From Bdellovibrio sp. (lineage in GTDB: Bacteria > Bdellovibrionota > Bdellovibrionia > Bdellovibrionales > Bdellovibrionaceae): a DNA stretch of 11,142 nt. The notes under the pieces are model-generated. The model worked only from the letters and a program-made list of their open reading frames with translations. It was not told where the DNA came from and did not search any database. Position numbers and translations under genes: made by a program. This document shows, in pieces, positions 1 through 6,737 of the stretch (positions within the stretch are counted from its first letter, which is position 1; each line of letters begins with the position of its first letter). Location: assembly GCA_019104905.1 (NCBI GenBank), contig JAHRXB010000210.1:1-11142 (forward strand), in the 5' to 3' direction.

Positions 1-1707
1 GCTAACGTTGAAATTGACATTCAGGTTATAGGTGGAAACATAGGAGTTCCCCGCATCATCACTCAGTCCAATTGTGAAAGCTTTGCAGGCTCCTGCGAAC
101 ATATCCGGAGCATAAATTTTCAATTTCGTTGGCGCCAAAATCACATTGAAATCGTGAGACTTGAAGTTAAGTCCCGCAGCCGAGTGTAGGAAGTGATAGG
201 TGCCTGCGGTGTTCACCGTCGCTTTAAAAAAGACAGTGAAAGAGCTTTGTTGAGCCGGTATCGCGATAGAAGAAATGCTGGTGTAAGAGCAAGTTGAATC
301 CGTGTAGAAGCTGCCGATATTGGATTCTTGAGTTCCCAGATAGACTTGAGTAGCGGCACTCACAGGGATCGGAGTTCCATTGTCATTCAAGGTGGTGAGT
401 TGAAAGCTTTGACACTGCGATCGGGTGAGGACTTGAGGTCCCCAGAATTCAAGTCGGGTAGCCAAAGATTTATTCGATAGGTCAATGCGGAGATCAAAAG
501 GAGCAAAGTCATAGGTGTAAGAGCCTGCCGAGGCCGCGCCTTTATTCAAGGTCACGCTTTTAAATGTTTCGGTCTCGCTTCCAGAAGAGGTGTACTTGAT
601 GAAAGCATTGATTGATGAAGAGTAGGCGGAAAAGGTATAGCTCGTCGTTTCGGTGGCGCAGTCGGACCCGGTATAGAATTTCATCTGAGATGAGGAGGAC
701 GTCAGGTTGATCGTTCCCCCTGAAGGGTCAGAGGGGCTGCTGTGGTTGTAGTTGTAAGAACGAATGGTCACGGGGTAACACGTATTCTTGTAGATCTGAT
801 GAATGTACGGCTCAATGCTCAGCCATCGATAATTAGACCCTGCACTGGAATCTCTCATCACCACAGGAGTGTAGTTCGTATCCGCACTCAGGGAAGAAGG
901 GGCGACAATTCGGAACTCAAAAGTTTCATTCAAAGGAGTTGAAGGGAATTTATAGATGAGTTCGATTCCATCACTGCCTGCGGGTATTGTGAAGGTGGTT
1001 TGTCCTGTGGTTCCGTTTTGGCAGTCTTGCCAAGAAGAGTAGGTGGCCACATCGCTTGAAACAATGCCCTTAACGCGTTTCTCTAACTTGAAAGTGATGG
1101 CGACAGCCGTGGTGGCCCTATAGCCTGAACTGTTTTGCACCTGGGCGCGAAAAGATTCACACTGACCCGAGCCCGCATACCCTTGGGGCCAATTTTTTTC
1201 TAGAATCAGCTTGGTAGCGACGGAGTTACCGCCTCCACTATTTGGTCCCTTTGACAGGACCAATGTTTCCGTATCCCCAATAAGGCTTTCTCCTTTTAAG
1301 TAGATATGGTCCACGCTGGGCGCTGAAGAGCCGGTTTGAAGCCCCCAGATATTTGTAAGGTCATTTTTAGTGAGATAAAGATTGAAGGCGCCATCCGTGC
1401 AATCGCGATCGTTGATCGTTGCGGCGGGCAGAGTGGTGCCTGCAAGGTCCGGTGTTGTGGGAGGTTGGTGCCAAATCGACTTATCAAAACTGATTAGAAT
1501 ATCGCCCACCCGTGAGTCGCAGGCGCCTTGAATTTGAACGTAGTTTTGGGCCTCGAAATCTTGAGAAAAGGGGTCAGCACCTTTTAGGAATGGAGAAGGC
1601 AGCTTTTTCCCTAAAGAAGCAACTTCCAAAGAAGGCTCTTTACAGCCGACCAGAAAAGTCAGAAAGACGATCAAAACATAAAGATATTTAGAGCTTACGT
1701 TCTTCAT
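1..1707 (-). CDS. Large modular secreted lipoprotein (N-terminal 569 residues; 3' end beyond window)
   Basis: One minus-strand frame is open from the ATG at 1707-1705 to base 1, exactly 569 codons without a stop, so the gene continues past the left edge. The N-terminus has charged residues, a hydrophobic stretch (about 8-20) and a lipobox LVGC with the lipidated Cys at residue 22. Residue 23 is Lys, so under the E. coli +2 rule it would go to the outer membrane. After that the chain is Ser/Thr/Asn-rich and predicted beta-rich. Cysteines recur at 63/103, 183/229, 310/350, 432/473 and 541, so each module is about 110-127 residues with an internal Cys pair 40-46 apart. Several modules share a pattern like C-x-S-F, then F-Y-x-D-S-x-C, then I-P-A. 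This looks like tandem Ig-like domains with one disulfide each, probably surface exposed. Function unknown; adhesion is a guess. The Shine-Dalgarno is weak, and an in-frame TAG upstream limits earlier starts. Confidence 0.85.
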   Translation of the reverse strand, partial: MKNVSSKYLYVLIVFLTFLVGCKEPSLEVASLGKKLPSPFLKGADPFSQDFEAQNYVQIQGACDSRVGDILISFDKSIWHQPPTTPDLAGTTLPAATINDRDCTDGAFNLYLTKNDLTNIWGLQTGSSAPSVDHIYLKGESLIGDTETLVLSKGPNSGGGNSVATKLILEKNWPQGYAGSGQCESFRAQVQNSSGYRATTAVAITFKLEKRVKGIVSSDVATYSSWQDCQNGTTGQTTFTIPAGSDGIELIYKFPSTPLNETFEFRIVAPSSLSADTNYTPVVMRDSSAGSNYRWLSIEPYIHQIYKNTCYPVTIRSYNYNHSSPSDPSGGTINLTSSSSQMKFYTGSDCATETTSYTFSAYSSSINAFIKYTSSGSETETFKSVTLNKGAASAGSYTYDFAPFDLRIDLSNKSLATRLEFWGPQVLTRSQCQSFQLTTLNDNGTPIPVSAATQVYLGTQESNIGSFYTDSTCSYTSISSIAIPAQQSSFTVFFKATVNTAGTYHFLHSAAGLNFKSHDFNVILAPTKLKIYAPDMFAGACKAFTIGLSDDAGNSYVSTYNLNVNFNVS

Positions 1708-1795
1708 GTGGAACTCATCGACAGAGGTCCGTGAGGTCTAAAGCTTCAGAATGAGATTCTTTGGTGAACTCATGGAAATTTAAGAAAGATGACTC

Positions 1796-1824
1796 AAAAA
1801 GAAACGGGGAAAATTATTTTCCCC
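1796..1824 (-). terminator. Rho-independent terminator overlapping the YkgJ-family stop codon
   Basis: A perfect 8-bp inverted repeat, GGGGAAAA (1806-1813) and TTTTCCCC (1817-1824), encloses a 3-base loop (1814-1816). Read on the minus strand, the hairpin is followed by a T-rich tract, TTTCTTTTT. The loop is the TAA stop codon of the gene it terminates. It would separate the two-gene unit from the lipoprotein gene downstream, which therefore probably has its own promoter in 1708-1795; I could not identify a convincing one there. Confidence 0.75.
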
Positions 1825-2269
1825 ATCCTTTCTCACTTTTTATTTGTTCGCGCAGTTGCGCTTCAATTTTTTCTGCGGGAATGACCGGGCCACGTCCCAC
1901 GCCAGGGCAGAATGCTTTCACGTCCTTGGCCCACGATTTGGCATTCATGACCTCAGGCCAAAACGGCCATGTTCGACACTGAGTGGGGCGTGCTTCATAA
2001 ACCCCACAGCTTTTTCCTTTTAAAAACATGCAGTCAGGATTTTTGGGATCTTCTTTAAGATGCCAGATGCCGCCGGTTTTTTCGCAATACTTACGAGTAA
2101 ACGCGGACGTCGGAATTTTTAGATATTTGGCAAAACGTTGGCGATCTTCCAAACTCAGATAAACAAAACCAAACTCGCCGTGGGAGGTACAGCACTTGCC
2201 AGAACCTGTGCACTCAAAGCGAACACCGTCCCGCCACCACTCTTTTCCTGTAAATTTAAATTCTTCCAT
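1814..2269 (-). CDS. YkgJ-family cysteine cluster protein
   Basis: A cytoplasmic protein of 151 residues with the signature of the zinc/iron-chelating CxxCxxCC family (PF03692, YkgJ). It has an N-terminal cluster with C20 and C26-C27, then C62, C80, C88 and the characteristic Y-x-x-R-P-x-x-C-R-x-W-P-F block around C98, plus C121. The family is widespread, likely binds a metal ion or Fe-S cluster, and has no settled biochemical role. I chose the ATG at 2269: the complementary AGGA (2276-2279) lies 6 bases upstream of it. An in-frame TTG at 2284 would add five residues but lies inside the upstream gene and has no better ribosome site. The stop of the upstream thioesterase gene (2278-2280) overlaps this AGGA, so the two are probably translationally coupled. 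No signal peptide or membrane segment. Confidence 0.9.
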   Translation of the reverse strand: MEEFKFTGKEWWRDGVRFECTGSGKCCTSHGEFGFVYLSLEDRQRFAKYLKIPTSAFTRKYCEKTGGIWHLKEDPKNPDCMFLKGKSCGVYEARPTQCRTWPFWPEVMNAKSWAKDVKAFCPGVGRGPVIPAEKIEAQLREQIKSEKGWGK

Positions 2270-2275
2270 AAATTT

Positions 2276-2279
2276 TCCT
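2276..2279 (-). promoter_or_regulatory. Ribosome binding site (AGGA) fixing the YkgJ-family start
   Basis: On the minus strand AGGA sits 6 bases before the ATG at 2269 and overlaps the TAG stop (2280-2278) of the thioesterase gene. This favours the ATG over the in-frame TTG at 2284 and suggests termination-reinitiation coupling. Confidence 0.6.
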
Positions 2280-2706
2280 AACAACCTTGCCCTGTGGATT
2301 CGAGAAAGGGCTCAAGACGCGACTTCAAAGTAAACGGCAAAGATGATTTTTGCATGGTTTTACTATCCACCACGGCATGAACCATGGTGACTATCGCGTG
2401 GGTTTTGTCTTTCTGCGAAAAAACGTATTTCATTTTGAATGAAGTTTCTCCAAAGCTGGCGATGGTGACGGTGACATCATACGTCTGCCCCGGATAGAAG
2501 GGAGAAAGAAAGTTGGACTCAGTTTGGCGAATGGGAATGATAACGTCCTTTTGACCGAACCACTCTTCATAGGTGTATCCCGTGGTGACGATAAACTCTT
2601 CAAAGGCATCGTGGGCAAATGCGAAAATATTCCCGAAAAACATGATCCCGGCCGGGTCGGCTTCCCTGAATTTCAGGGTCTTTTGGGTGCGGAAGACTTG
2701 ATTCAT
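2278..2706 (-). CDS. Hotdog-fold acyl-CoA thioesterase (4HBT family), candidate DHNA-CoA hydrolase
   Basis: At 142 residues this is the usual length for a single hotdog domain. Residues 14-24 carry the 4-hydroxybenzoyl-CoA thioesterase signature R-E-A-D-P-A-G-I-M-F-F, with Asp17 the expected catalytic residue, and a helix containing H32-D33-A34-F35-E36 follows. The family hydrolyses acyl- or aroyl-CoA to the free acid and CoA in the cytoplasm, usually as a tetramer. The D-x-A-G-x-x-F motif plus the following helix resembles the 1,4-dihydroxy-2-naphthoyl-CoA thioesterases of menaquinone and phylloquinone synthesis. The divergent neighbours make quinone side chains, which fits that substrate. 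That is inference from context; other aromatic or fatty acyl-CoA substrates are equally possible on motif alone. The start ATG at 2706 has only a weak ribosome site. It is first gene of a two-gene unit with the YkgJ-family protein. Confidence 0.88.
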   Translation of the reverse strand: MNQVFRTQKTLKFREADPAGIMFFGNIFAFAHDAFEEFIVTTGYTYEEWFGQKDVIIPIRQTESNFLSPFYPGQTYDVTVTIASFGETSFKMKYVFSQKDKTHAIVTMVHAVVDSKTMQKSSLPFTLKSRLEPFLESTGQGC

Positions 2707-2787
2707 AATGTCTCGAACTTTAAGGCCGGAGAGCCCTTGACAGCAAGCAGATAAATCGACAAGTTAGGGCCTCTCCAGGAGTTCAAA
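2707..2787. promoter_or_regulatory. Divergent promoter region between thioesterase and polyprenyl synthase genes
   Basis: This 81-base gap must drive two units transcribed away from each other. On the plus strand a consensus -35 hexamer TTGACA lies at 2737-2742, but the -10 at the right spacing (about 2760-2765, CAAGTT) is poor. On the minus strand TTGCTG (2746-2741) and TTAAAG (2723-2718) are 17 bases apart and would form a weak promoter. The two -35 elements overlap, so the promoters may compete. Judged by eye only. Confidence 0.35.
2777..2781 (+). promoter_or_regulatory. Ribosome binding site (AGGAG) for a TTG start
   Basis: AGGAG lies 6 bases upstream of the TTG at 2788-2790. The first in-frame ATG is codon 44, inside the conserved region after the GGK-x-x-R motif, so the strong site supports the TTG as the true start of the polyprenyl synthase. 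Confidence 0.75.
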
Positions 2788-3744
2788 TTGCAACGAAGCG
2801 TCATTGATCTTAAAGTCTATGATCCAAAGGATTTTCCGGCCTATTTGCCGAAGCTGAATAAGCTGTACGATGATCTTTTTGCAGGCGGAAAAGGCTTCCG
2901 TGCGAAGTTGATTCGCATGATGGGAGCAAACCTCTCTTTAGACCCGAAAACAGAACTTCTTCTAGGTCAAACAATTGAGTTTATTCACAACGCCTCTTTG
3001 CTTCACGATGATTTGATTGATCGTTCACATTTACGTCGAGGAAAAACAGCGGCCTGGTTGAAGTACACACCCGAGTACGCCGTTTTAGCGGGCGACTATC
3101 TTTTGGCCCGGGTCATGGTGAACCTCTCTGGTCATGGCAACATCAAGCTGGTTCAATACACAGCCGAAGTGATTTCAGATCTTTTAGAAGGAGAGTGGTT
3201 GCAGGATTCTGTGATCGGCGACTTCTTTGTGACCCTGGAACAGCTGGATCGGATTCATAATTTGAAAACCGCCAGCCTTTTTAAGTGGTGTATTCGCGCT
3301 CCGTTTATCGCTCAAGAAAGATACGATGAAGAACTTCATCGCATCCTTTCAGAGATGGGGACTTTGTTAGGCCAGTTGTTCCAACGCAGTGACGATCTTC
3401 TGGATTATGATGTTCGTAACGATGAAGGCAAAGCCATTTTAGGTGATTTGAAATCTGGTTATCTGAATTCTTTCGGGGCTTTTGTGTGCAAGGGCTGCAC
3501 TCGCCATGAGATCGACAACATTGTCAAAAGCAAAACCCTTGAAGACTATTACGCAAATCTTGGCGGTAAGGCGAAGTTCGATCAAAAGCTTTTAGAGTTT
3601 GATGAAATGAACAAAGGGCTTATCCAGATGTACAATCATCACCTCGAGCGTCTGAAGGGCTTCATGAAGCCTGGGGAAGAAAATCTGATCGAACAACTTC
3701 GCCCTTTGACTGAGATTCTTTACTGGAGAAGGAAGCCGTCGTGA
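2788..3744 (+). CDS. Polyprenyl diphosphate synthase (long-chain trans-isoprenyl type)
   Basis: A cytoplasmic enzyme of 318 residues, the normal family length, that condenses isopentenyl diphosphate onto an allylic diphosphate to make the long isoprenoid chain for quinones. Visible motifs in order are GGK-x-x-R (33-38), the first aspartate-rich motif DDLID (74-78) with R83-R84-G85 after it, and the second aspartate-rich motif DDLLD (202-206) followed by a GK and a D-L-K-S-G stretch. The residue five before the first motif is Ala69, with Ser70 next to it. The lack of an aromatic there is typical of long-chain rather than farnesyl/geranylgeranyl synthases. The region after DDLLD (220-230) is divergent, with G-Y-L-N-S where TLP is usual. 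It starts at TTG with AGGAG upstream, and its stop overlaps the next gene by 4 bases (GTGA). IspB-like by role, but chain length cannot be read from sequence. Confidence 0.9.
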   Translation: MQRSVIDLKVYDPKDFPAYLPKLNKLYDDLFAGGKGFRAKLIRMMGANLSLDPKTELLLGQTIEFIHNASLLHDDLIDRSHLRRGKTAAWLKYTPEYAVLAGDYLLARVMVNLSGHGNIKLVQYTAEVISDLLEGEWLQDSVIGDFFVTLEQLDRIHNLKTASLFKWCIRAPFIAQERYDEELHRILSEMGTLLGQLFQRSDDLLDYDVRNDEGKAILGDLKSGYLNSFGAFVCKGCTRHEIDNIVKSKTLEDYYANLGGKAKFDQKLLEFDEMNKGLIQMYNHHLERLKGFMKPGEENLIEQLRPLTEILYWRRKPS

Positions 3745-4808
3745 GCGAATTGGTCACGCTTTCAAAAACGGCTCCCGAGTTCGAGTCTTACCTTTTGGGA
3801 ACTTTTTCCAAAGAGAAGCGGGCTTTACCTTTGCAGACCTTGAATGTGAATTCAGCATCTGAAACCGTGACCTTTCGAGTTTTACCTTTAAAAGACATCC
3901 TTTGCCCGAATCCTCTGACGGTCTGTTTTATGACGTTCAAGGTGCGCAGTTTTCTCTTAGTGTTGACGCCTCTTTTGCTGATGTTGACCAAAAATATTGC
4001 GGATGGAACGTTGTTGGACCCTCTTACCTCCGTGATCGCCACGGTCGGTGTTCTTTTGGCATTTATTGCAGTCAACTTGCGCAATGATTATATGGATCAC
4101 ATGAAAGGCGTGGATCGTGTTCTTGAGCGAAGTGGCAGTCGCGCTATTCAAAACGGTTGGGTGACTGCGGCTCAAGTGAAGTCTTATTCGAGTTTGTTTT
4201 TGGCTTTGGCGTTGCTTTGTTCTGTGCCGATTGTTTTCGCTTTTCCCAGTGTGGCCGTGGTGATTGCTTTAAGTCTTGTCGTGGGGCTGTGGGCGCAGTT
4301 TAAAAAACAGAATTCATTTAAATATCAAATTGGCGGCGAGTTGGCGTTGTTCCTGATGTTGGGGCCTTTGCTGACCGTGGGTTATCAGTTGGCGATGGGA
4401 GCCCACTTTGACCAGGAAAGTTTCTGGATTGGATGTGTGTGGGGTTGGTTGGTTCTTTTCATAGTCCATCTTCGCAACTTCATGAACATTCTGCCCAGTG
4501 CTCAGGCGGGCTTTACCAACACTGTGAACTGGTTGGGATTTGATAAGTCACGGCGTTTGATTGCACTTTGGTGGGTGGCGTTCCTGGCTTTTAACCTGTG
4601 TTACCATCTTTTGTTTGCGGGATCCTATTGGGGGATTTATTTAACGGGCGTGCTGGCTTTCGTTTCCGTGAATTTTATCTATAAACTTAAAAACCTCTCC
4701 AGTTCTGTGGGCAGTGAATTGCGCGCAGTTTTTCGTTCGGGTTTTGCTCTTTTCCTTATTACCATAGGCCTTTGGGTGTTTGAATGTCTGTGGTATCTGC
4801 TCGATTAG
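3741..4808 (+). CDS. UbiA-family prenyltransferase, MenA-like, with N-terminal extension
   Basis: An integral membrane protein of 355 residues with about eight or nine hydrophobic segments from residue 68 onward. The first UbiA metal motif is intact: N115-D116-x-x-D119 with D125, followed by R134-x-x-Q-N-G. A G-G-E-L (198-201) then L-G-P (207-209) block resembles MenA, which joins a polyprenyl chain to 1,4-dihydroxy-2-naphthoate. The second motif is degenerate: around 243-256 the expected R-D-x-x-x-D becomes R245-N246 with N249, and no aspartate is present. Residues 1-65 precede the usual family start and match nothing I recognise. The GTG start at 3741 overlaps the synthase stop by 4 bases with AAGGAAG upstream, and an in-frame ATG at 3930 (residue 64) has no good ribosome site, so the extension is probably real. 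Its substrate (DHNA or another aromatic) is inferred, and activity is uncertain given the missing aspartates. Confidence 0.85.
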   Translation: MSELVTLSKTAPEFESYLLGTFSKEKRALPLQTLNVNSASETVTFRVLPLKDILCPNPLTVCFMTFKVRSFLLVLTPLLLMLTKNIADGTLLDPLTSVIATVGVLLAFIAVNLRNDYMDHMKGVDRVLERSGSRAIQNGWVTAAQVKSYSSLFLALALLCSVPIVFAFPSVAVVIALSLVVGLWAQFKKQNSFKYQIGGELALFLMLGPLLTVGYQLAMGAHFDQESFWIGCVWGWLVLFIVHLRNFMNILPSAQAGFTNTVNWLGFDKSRRLIALWWVAFLAFNLCYHLLFAGSYWGIYLTGVLAFVSVNFIYKLKNLSSSVGSELRAVFRSGFALFLITIGLWVFECLWYLLD

Positions 4809-5542
4809 AACCTTTAAGTCTTTGTGTCATAGCCGCGCCAGAGCTTCTTGAAAAAGGACAGCTGTGGGCGGATTTTTTTAAGTGTTCTTTAAATCCCTCT
4901 GAGCCGCAAAATTTTTTCTTTCATTTCTATGTCGAGGCCGATCGTGTGTATGTCCGAGATCGAGAGAATCGTCGCTTAGAGATCGACTTTGATAAAAATC
5001 ATCTTGATTATGAGCGCAGAGGCCACCGCGGAAAAAGCGAACTGGTGGCGAAAGCTTTGGGAGTTGCCAAAGGCTATAGAAAAGTTTTGGATCTGTCCGT
5101 GGGGCTTGCCGTGGACAGCGTTTTTTTGACTCAACTGGGTTTTCAGGTGACGGGGGTTGAGAGATCTCCCGTGCTGTATGCTCTTTTGAAAGAGGCTTTC
5201 GCTCACACCCACAAAGACTATTTGAAATCTTATCAACTGCATTTTGCCGACAGCTTGAGTTTTCTTAAGGAGCACAAAGGGCAACTTGAGATCGACTGCA
5301 TTTATTTTGATCCGATGTATCCGCACAAGAAAAAGTCAGCCCTGCCCAAGCAAGAGATGGTCGTCTTCAGGGACTTGGTCGGGCATGATGAAGATGCGGC
5401 TGAGGTTTTAAAGGAAGCTTTGACCTGGCCTGTGCAGCGAGTGGTGGTAAAACGTCCGATCCATGCTGAAGAGCTTTTGCCGGGAGTACGACACTCCTAT
5501 GAAGGAAAGGTAGTCCGTTATGATACTTATGTGGTTGGGTAG
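4784..5542 (+). CDS. rsmJ: 16S rRNA (guanine-N2)-methyltransferase RsmJ
   Basis: A cytoplasmic, SAM-dependent class I methyltransferase of 252 residues, close to E. coli RsmJ (250), which methylates G1516 of 16S rRNA. The family signature is clear. It has R-G-K-S-E-L-V-A-K-A-x-G (82-93), motif I V-L-D-L-S-V-G-L (101-108) with D111, V-E-R-S-P-V (125-130), the D-P-M-Y-P-H-K-K-K-S-A block (176-186), V-F-R-D-L-V-G (194-200) and V-V-V-K-R-P (220-225). The motif I glycine loop reads G-L-A rather than the G-L-G of E. coli. The start ATG at 4784 overlaps the previous gene by 25 bases. A GTG at 4790 is the only close alternative, and no strong ribosome site is seen, so translational coupling is likely. 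The N-terminal 75 residues are more divergent, as is usual for the family. Confidence 0.93.
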   Translation: MSVVSARLEPLSLCVIAAPELLEKGQLWADFFKCSLNPSEPQNFFFHFYVEADRVYVRDRENRRLEIDFDKNHLDYERRGHRGKSELVAKALGVAKGYRKVLDLSVGLAVDSVFLTQLGFQVTGVERSPVLYALLKEAFAHTHKDYLKSYQLHFADSLSFLKEHKGQLEIDCIYFDPMYPHKKKSALPKQEMVVFRDLVGHDEDAAEVLKEALTWPVQRVVVKRPIHAEELLPGVRHSYEGKVVRYDTYVVG

Positions 5543-6704
5543 TTTTGTTCTGATGATGTTCGGGCTGACCGAGTCACAGAAGCAACTGGCGCATTTGTTT
5601 GCAAAACTGCAAAGGACTTCTTTGGAGAAGGGTCTGGAAACGACCACGGGAAAGATGTTCTCACGCACTTTGGTGATCACGGTTTTAGAAGCGTCACCAC
5701 AAAAGTCTTTGTACTCCGGCATGGCTCTTTACAATCTGAGAGTTCTCAGTCTTAAGGCAAGCAACTTATTGATGTGTCTCAGTACTCTGGGAGCTTGGTG
5801 GGTTGTGATCTTGGGGCTTCTCTTTTTAAGTTTTAACGGCTTCTTTCTTTTGGGTGTGTGTGTGTTGGGGCTGACCGGCTTTGGGCTGACACCGAAAACG
5901 CGACAATTTTTGAAGTGGATTTTCGCCACGGGCGTGTTTTTGGTGGGGGGCGAGATGATGTTGCGAAATGCCAGCGTTATCTCGACGATTCTAGGACAAG
6001 GAGAGGCGGCCTTTATGTTGGCCGATGGACGCTTTGAGGCTGTTTTCATGATTCTTCTGGCCAGTCTCTTTATGAGTTTTGTTGTGCGGGTTGAGTTTTG
6101 GTCCCTGGCGATGGGACTGGGGTTATTGGTGACCAATACATTGTCCTTCAATGGGGCCTTGGGCCTTGTTGCGGGCGAAAGAATCGCGAGGATGATTCTT
6201 TTTTGGTGGCAGACTCGAAACTTAAATCAAGAGTGTCGTCGTATCGGTTTGCAGTTCTCCTTGGTCTCAATCGTGGGCGTGATTGTCGGATTCTTGGTGG
6301 CCGGCGAAATTCGAAGTTTATTTTATCTGGGCTTTTCTTCGGATCTTTCGTCTTTTCAGGAACGAAGTCTGCAGTTTGTATTGCTGTTTGCGGTGATGCT
6401 GGGTTTTCAATTTGCGGCGCAAATGATTTGGGGACATTTTGGCAGTCAGGTCAAAGTGGACGAGATTCAAGAGGGGAAGTATATTCCCTCTTCATGGGTC
6501 GAGATGGAGCTCACCTCCAACGGCATTATGGCTTGGGCCAAGCAAAAGGTGCATAAACGTCTCAGCGAAATTCGCTATCACTTGGCGGGGTTGAGTTCAC
6601 TTAAAGAAGGTCAGGTGCCGGAAAACATTCAGGCCCGTCTTCAAGAGGAAGAGAAGCAATTAAGCGGTCTTTTTTTGCTGAAGAATCCTGAAAGCCTCGA
6701 CTAA
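5520..6704 (+). CDS. Membrane protein with degenerate Na/Pi cotransporter (NptA/PF02690-like) fold
   Basis: An inner-membrane protein of 394 residues with about eight hydrophobic segments between residues 1 and 300 and a charged, helical cytoplasmic tail (310-394). The layout resembles bacterial Na/phosphate cotransporters of the NptA/YjbB type. It begins with a G-x-x-L-M-M-F-G helix, then a helix ending near 57-60, then a second inverted-repeat half at 175-260 with an N-G-A-L-x-L-V-A-G-E block (211-220) and an F-x-x-V-x-x-V-G-V segment. However, both QSSS substrate motifs appear to be lost: the positions read EASP (57-60) and RVEF (190-193), and the G-E-N-I-G-T-T equivalent reads G-E-R-I-A-R-M (219-225). 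It is probably not a working phosphate transporter. The tail is shorter than a PhoU-like domain. The ATG at 5520 overlaps rsmJ by 23 bases, with AGGAAAGG upstream. The family call rests on pattern alone and is moderate. Confidence 0.8.
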   Translation: MILMWLGSFVLMMFGLTESQKQLAHLFAKLQRTSLEKGLETTTGKMFSRTLVITVLEASPQKSLYSGMALYNLRVLSLKASNLLMCLSTLGAWWVVILGLLFLSFNGFFLLGVCVLGLTGFGLTPKTRQFLKWIFATGVFLVGGEMMLRNASVISTILGQGEAAFMLADGRFEAVFMILLASLFMSFVVRVEFWSLAMGLGLLVTNTLSFNGALGLVAGERIARMILFWWQTRNLNQECRRIGLQFSLVSIVGVIVGFLVAGEIRSLFYLGFSSDLSSFQERSLQFVLLFAVMLGFQFAAQMIWGHFGSQVKVDEIQEGKYIPSSWVEMELTSNGIMAWAKQKVHKRLSEIRYHLAGLSSLKEGQVPENIQARLQEEEKQLSGLFLLKNPESLD

Positions 6705-6737
6705 AGACCAAGGGGTCGAAAAAGGTGACACCGTATT

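Noticed and set aside
742..942. Plus-strand ORF of 66 codons
   Set aside because: It lies antisense inside the continuous lipoprotein frame, has no family features and no good ribosome site.
1761..1982. Plus-strand ORF of 73 codons
   Set aside because: It is antisense to the YkgJ-family gene and its terminator; composition is that of a shadow frame.
2270..2284. TTG start at 2284 for the YkgJ-family gene
   Set aside because: It lies within the upstream coding region, while the ATG at 2269 has AGGA at ideal spacing.
5408..5722. Minus-strand ORF of 104 codons across the rsmJ/membrane-protein junction
   Set aside because: It is antisense to two well-supported overlapping genes and shows no motif.
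6098..6556. Plus-strand ORF of 152 codons
   Set aside because: It is a different frame inside the membrane-protein gene; the overlapping frame has clear membrane segments and better coding character.
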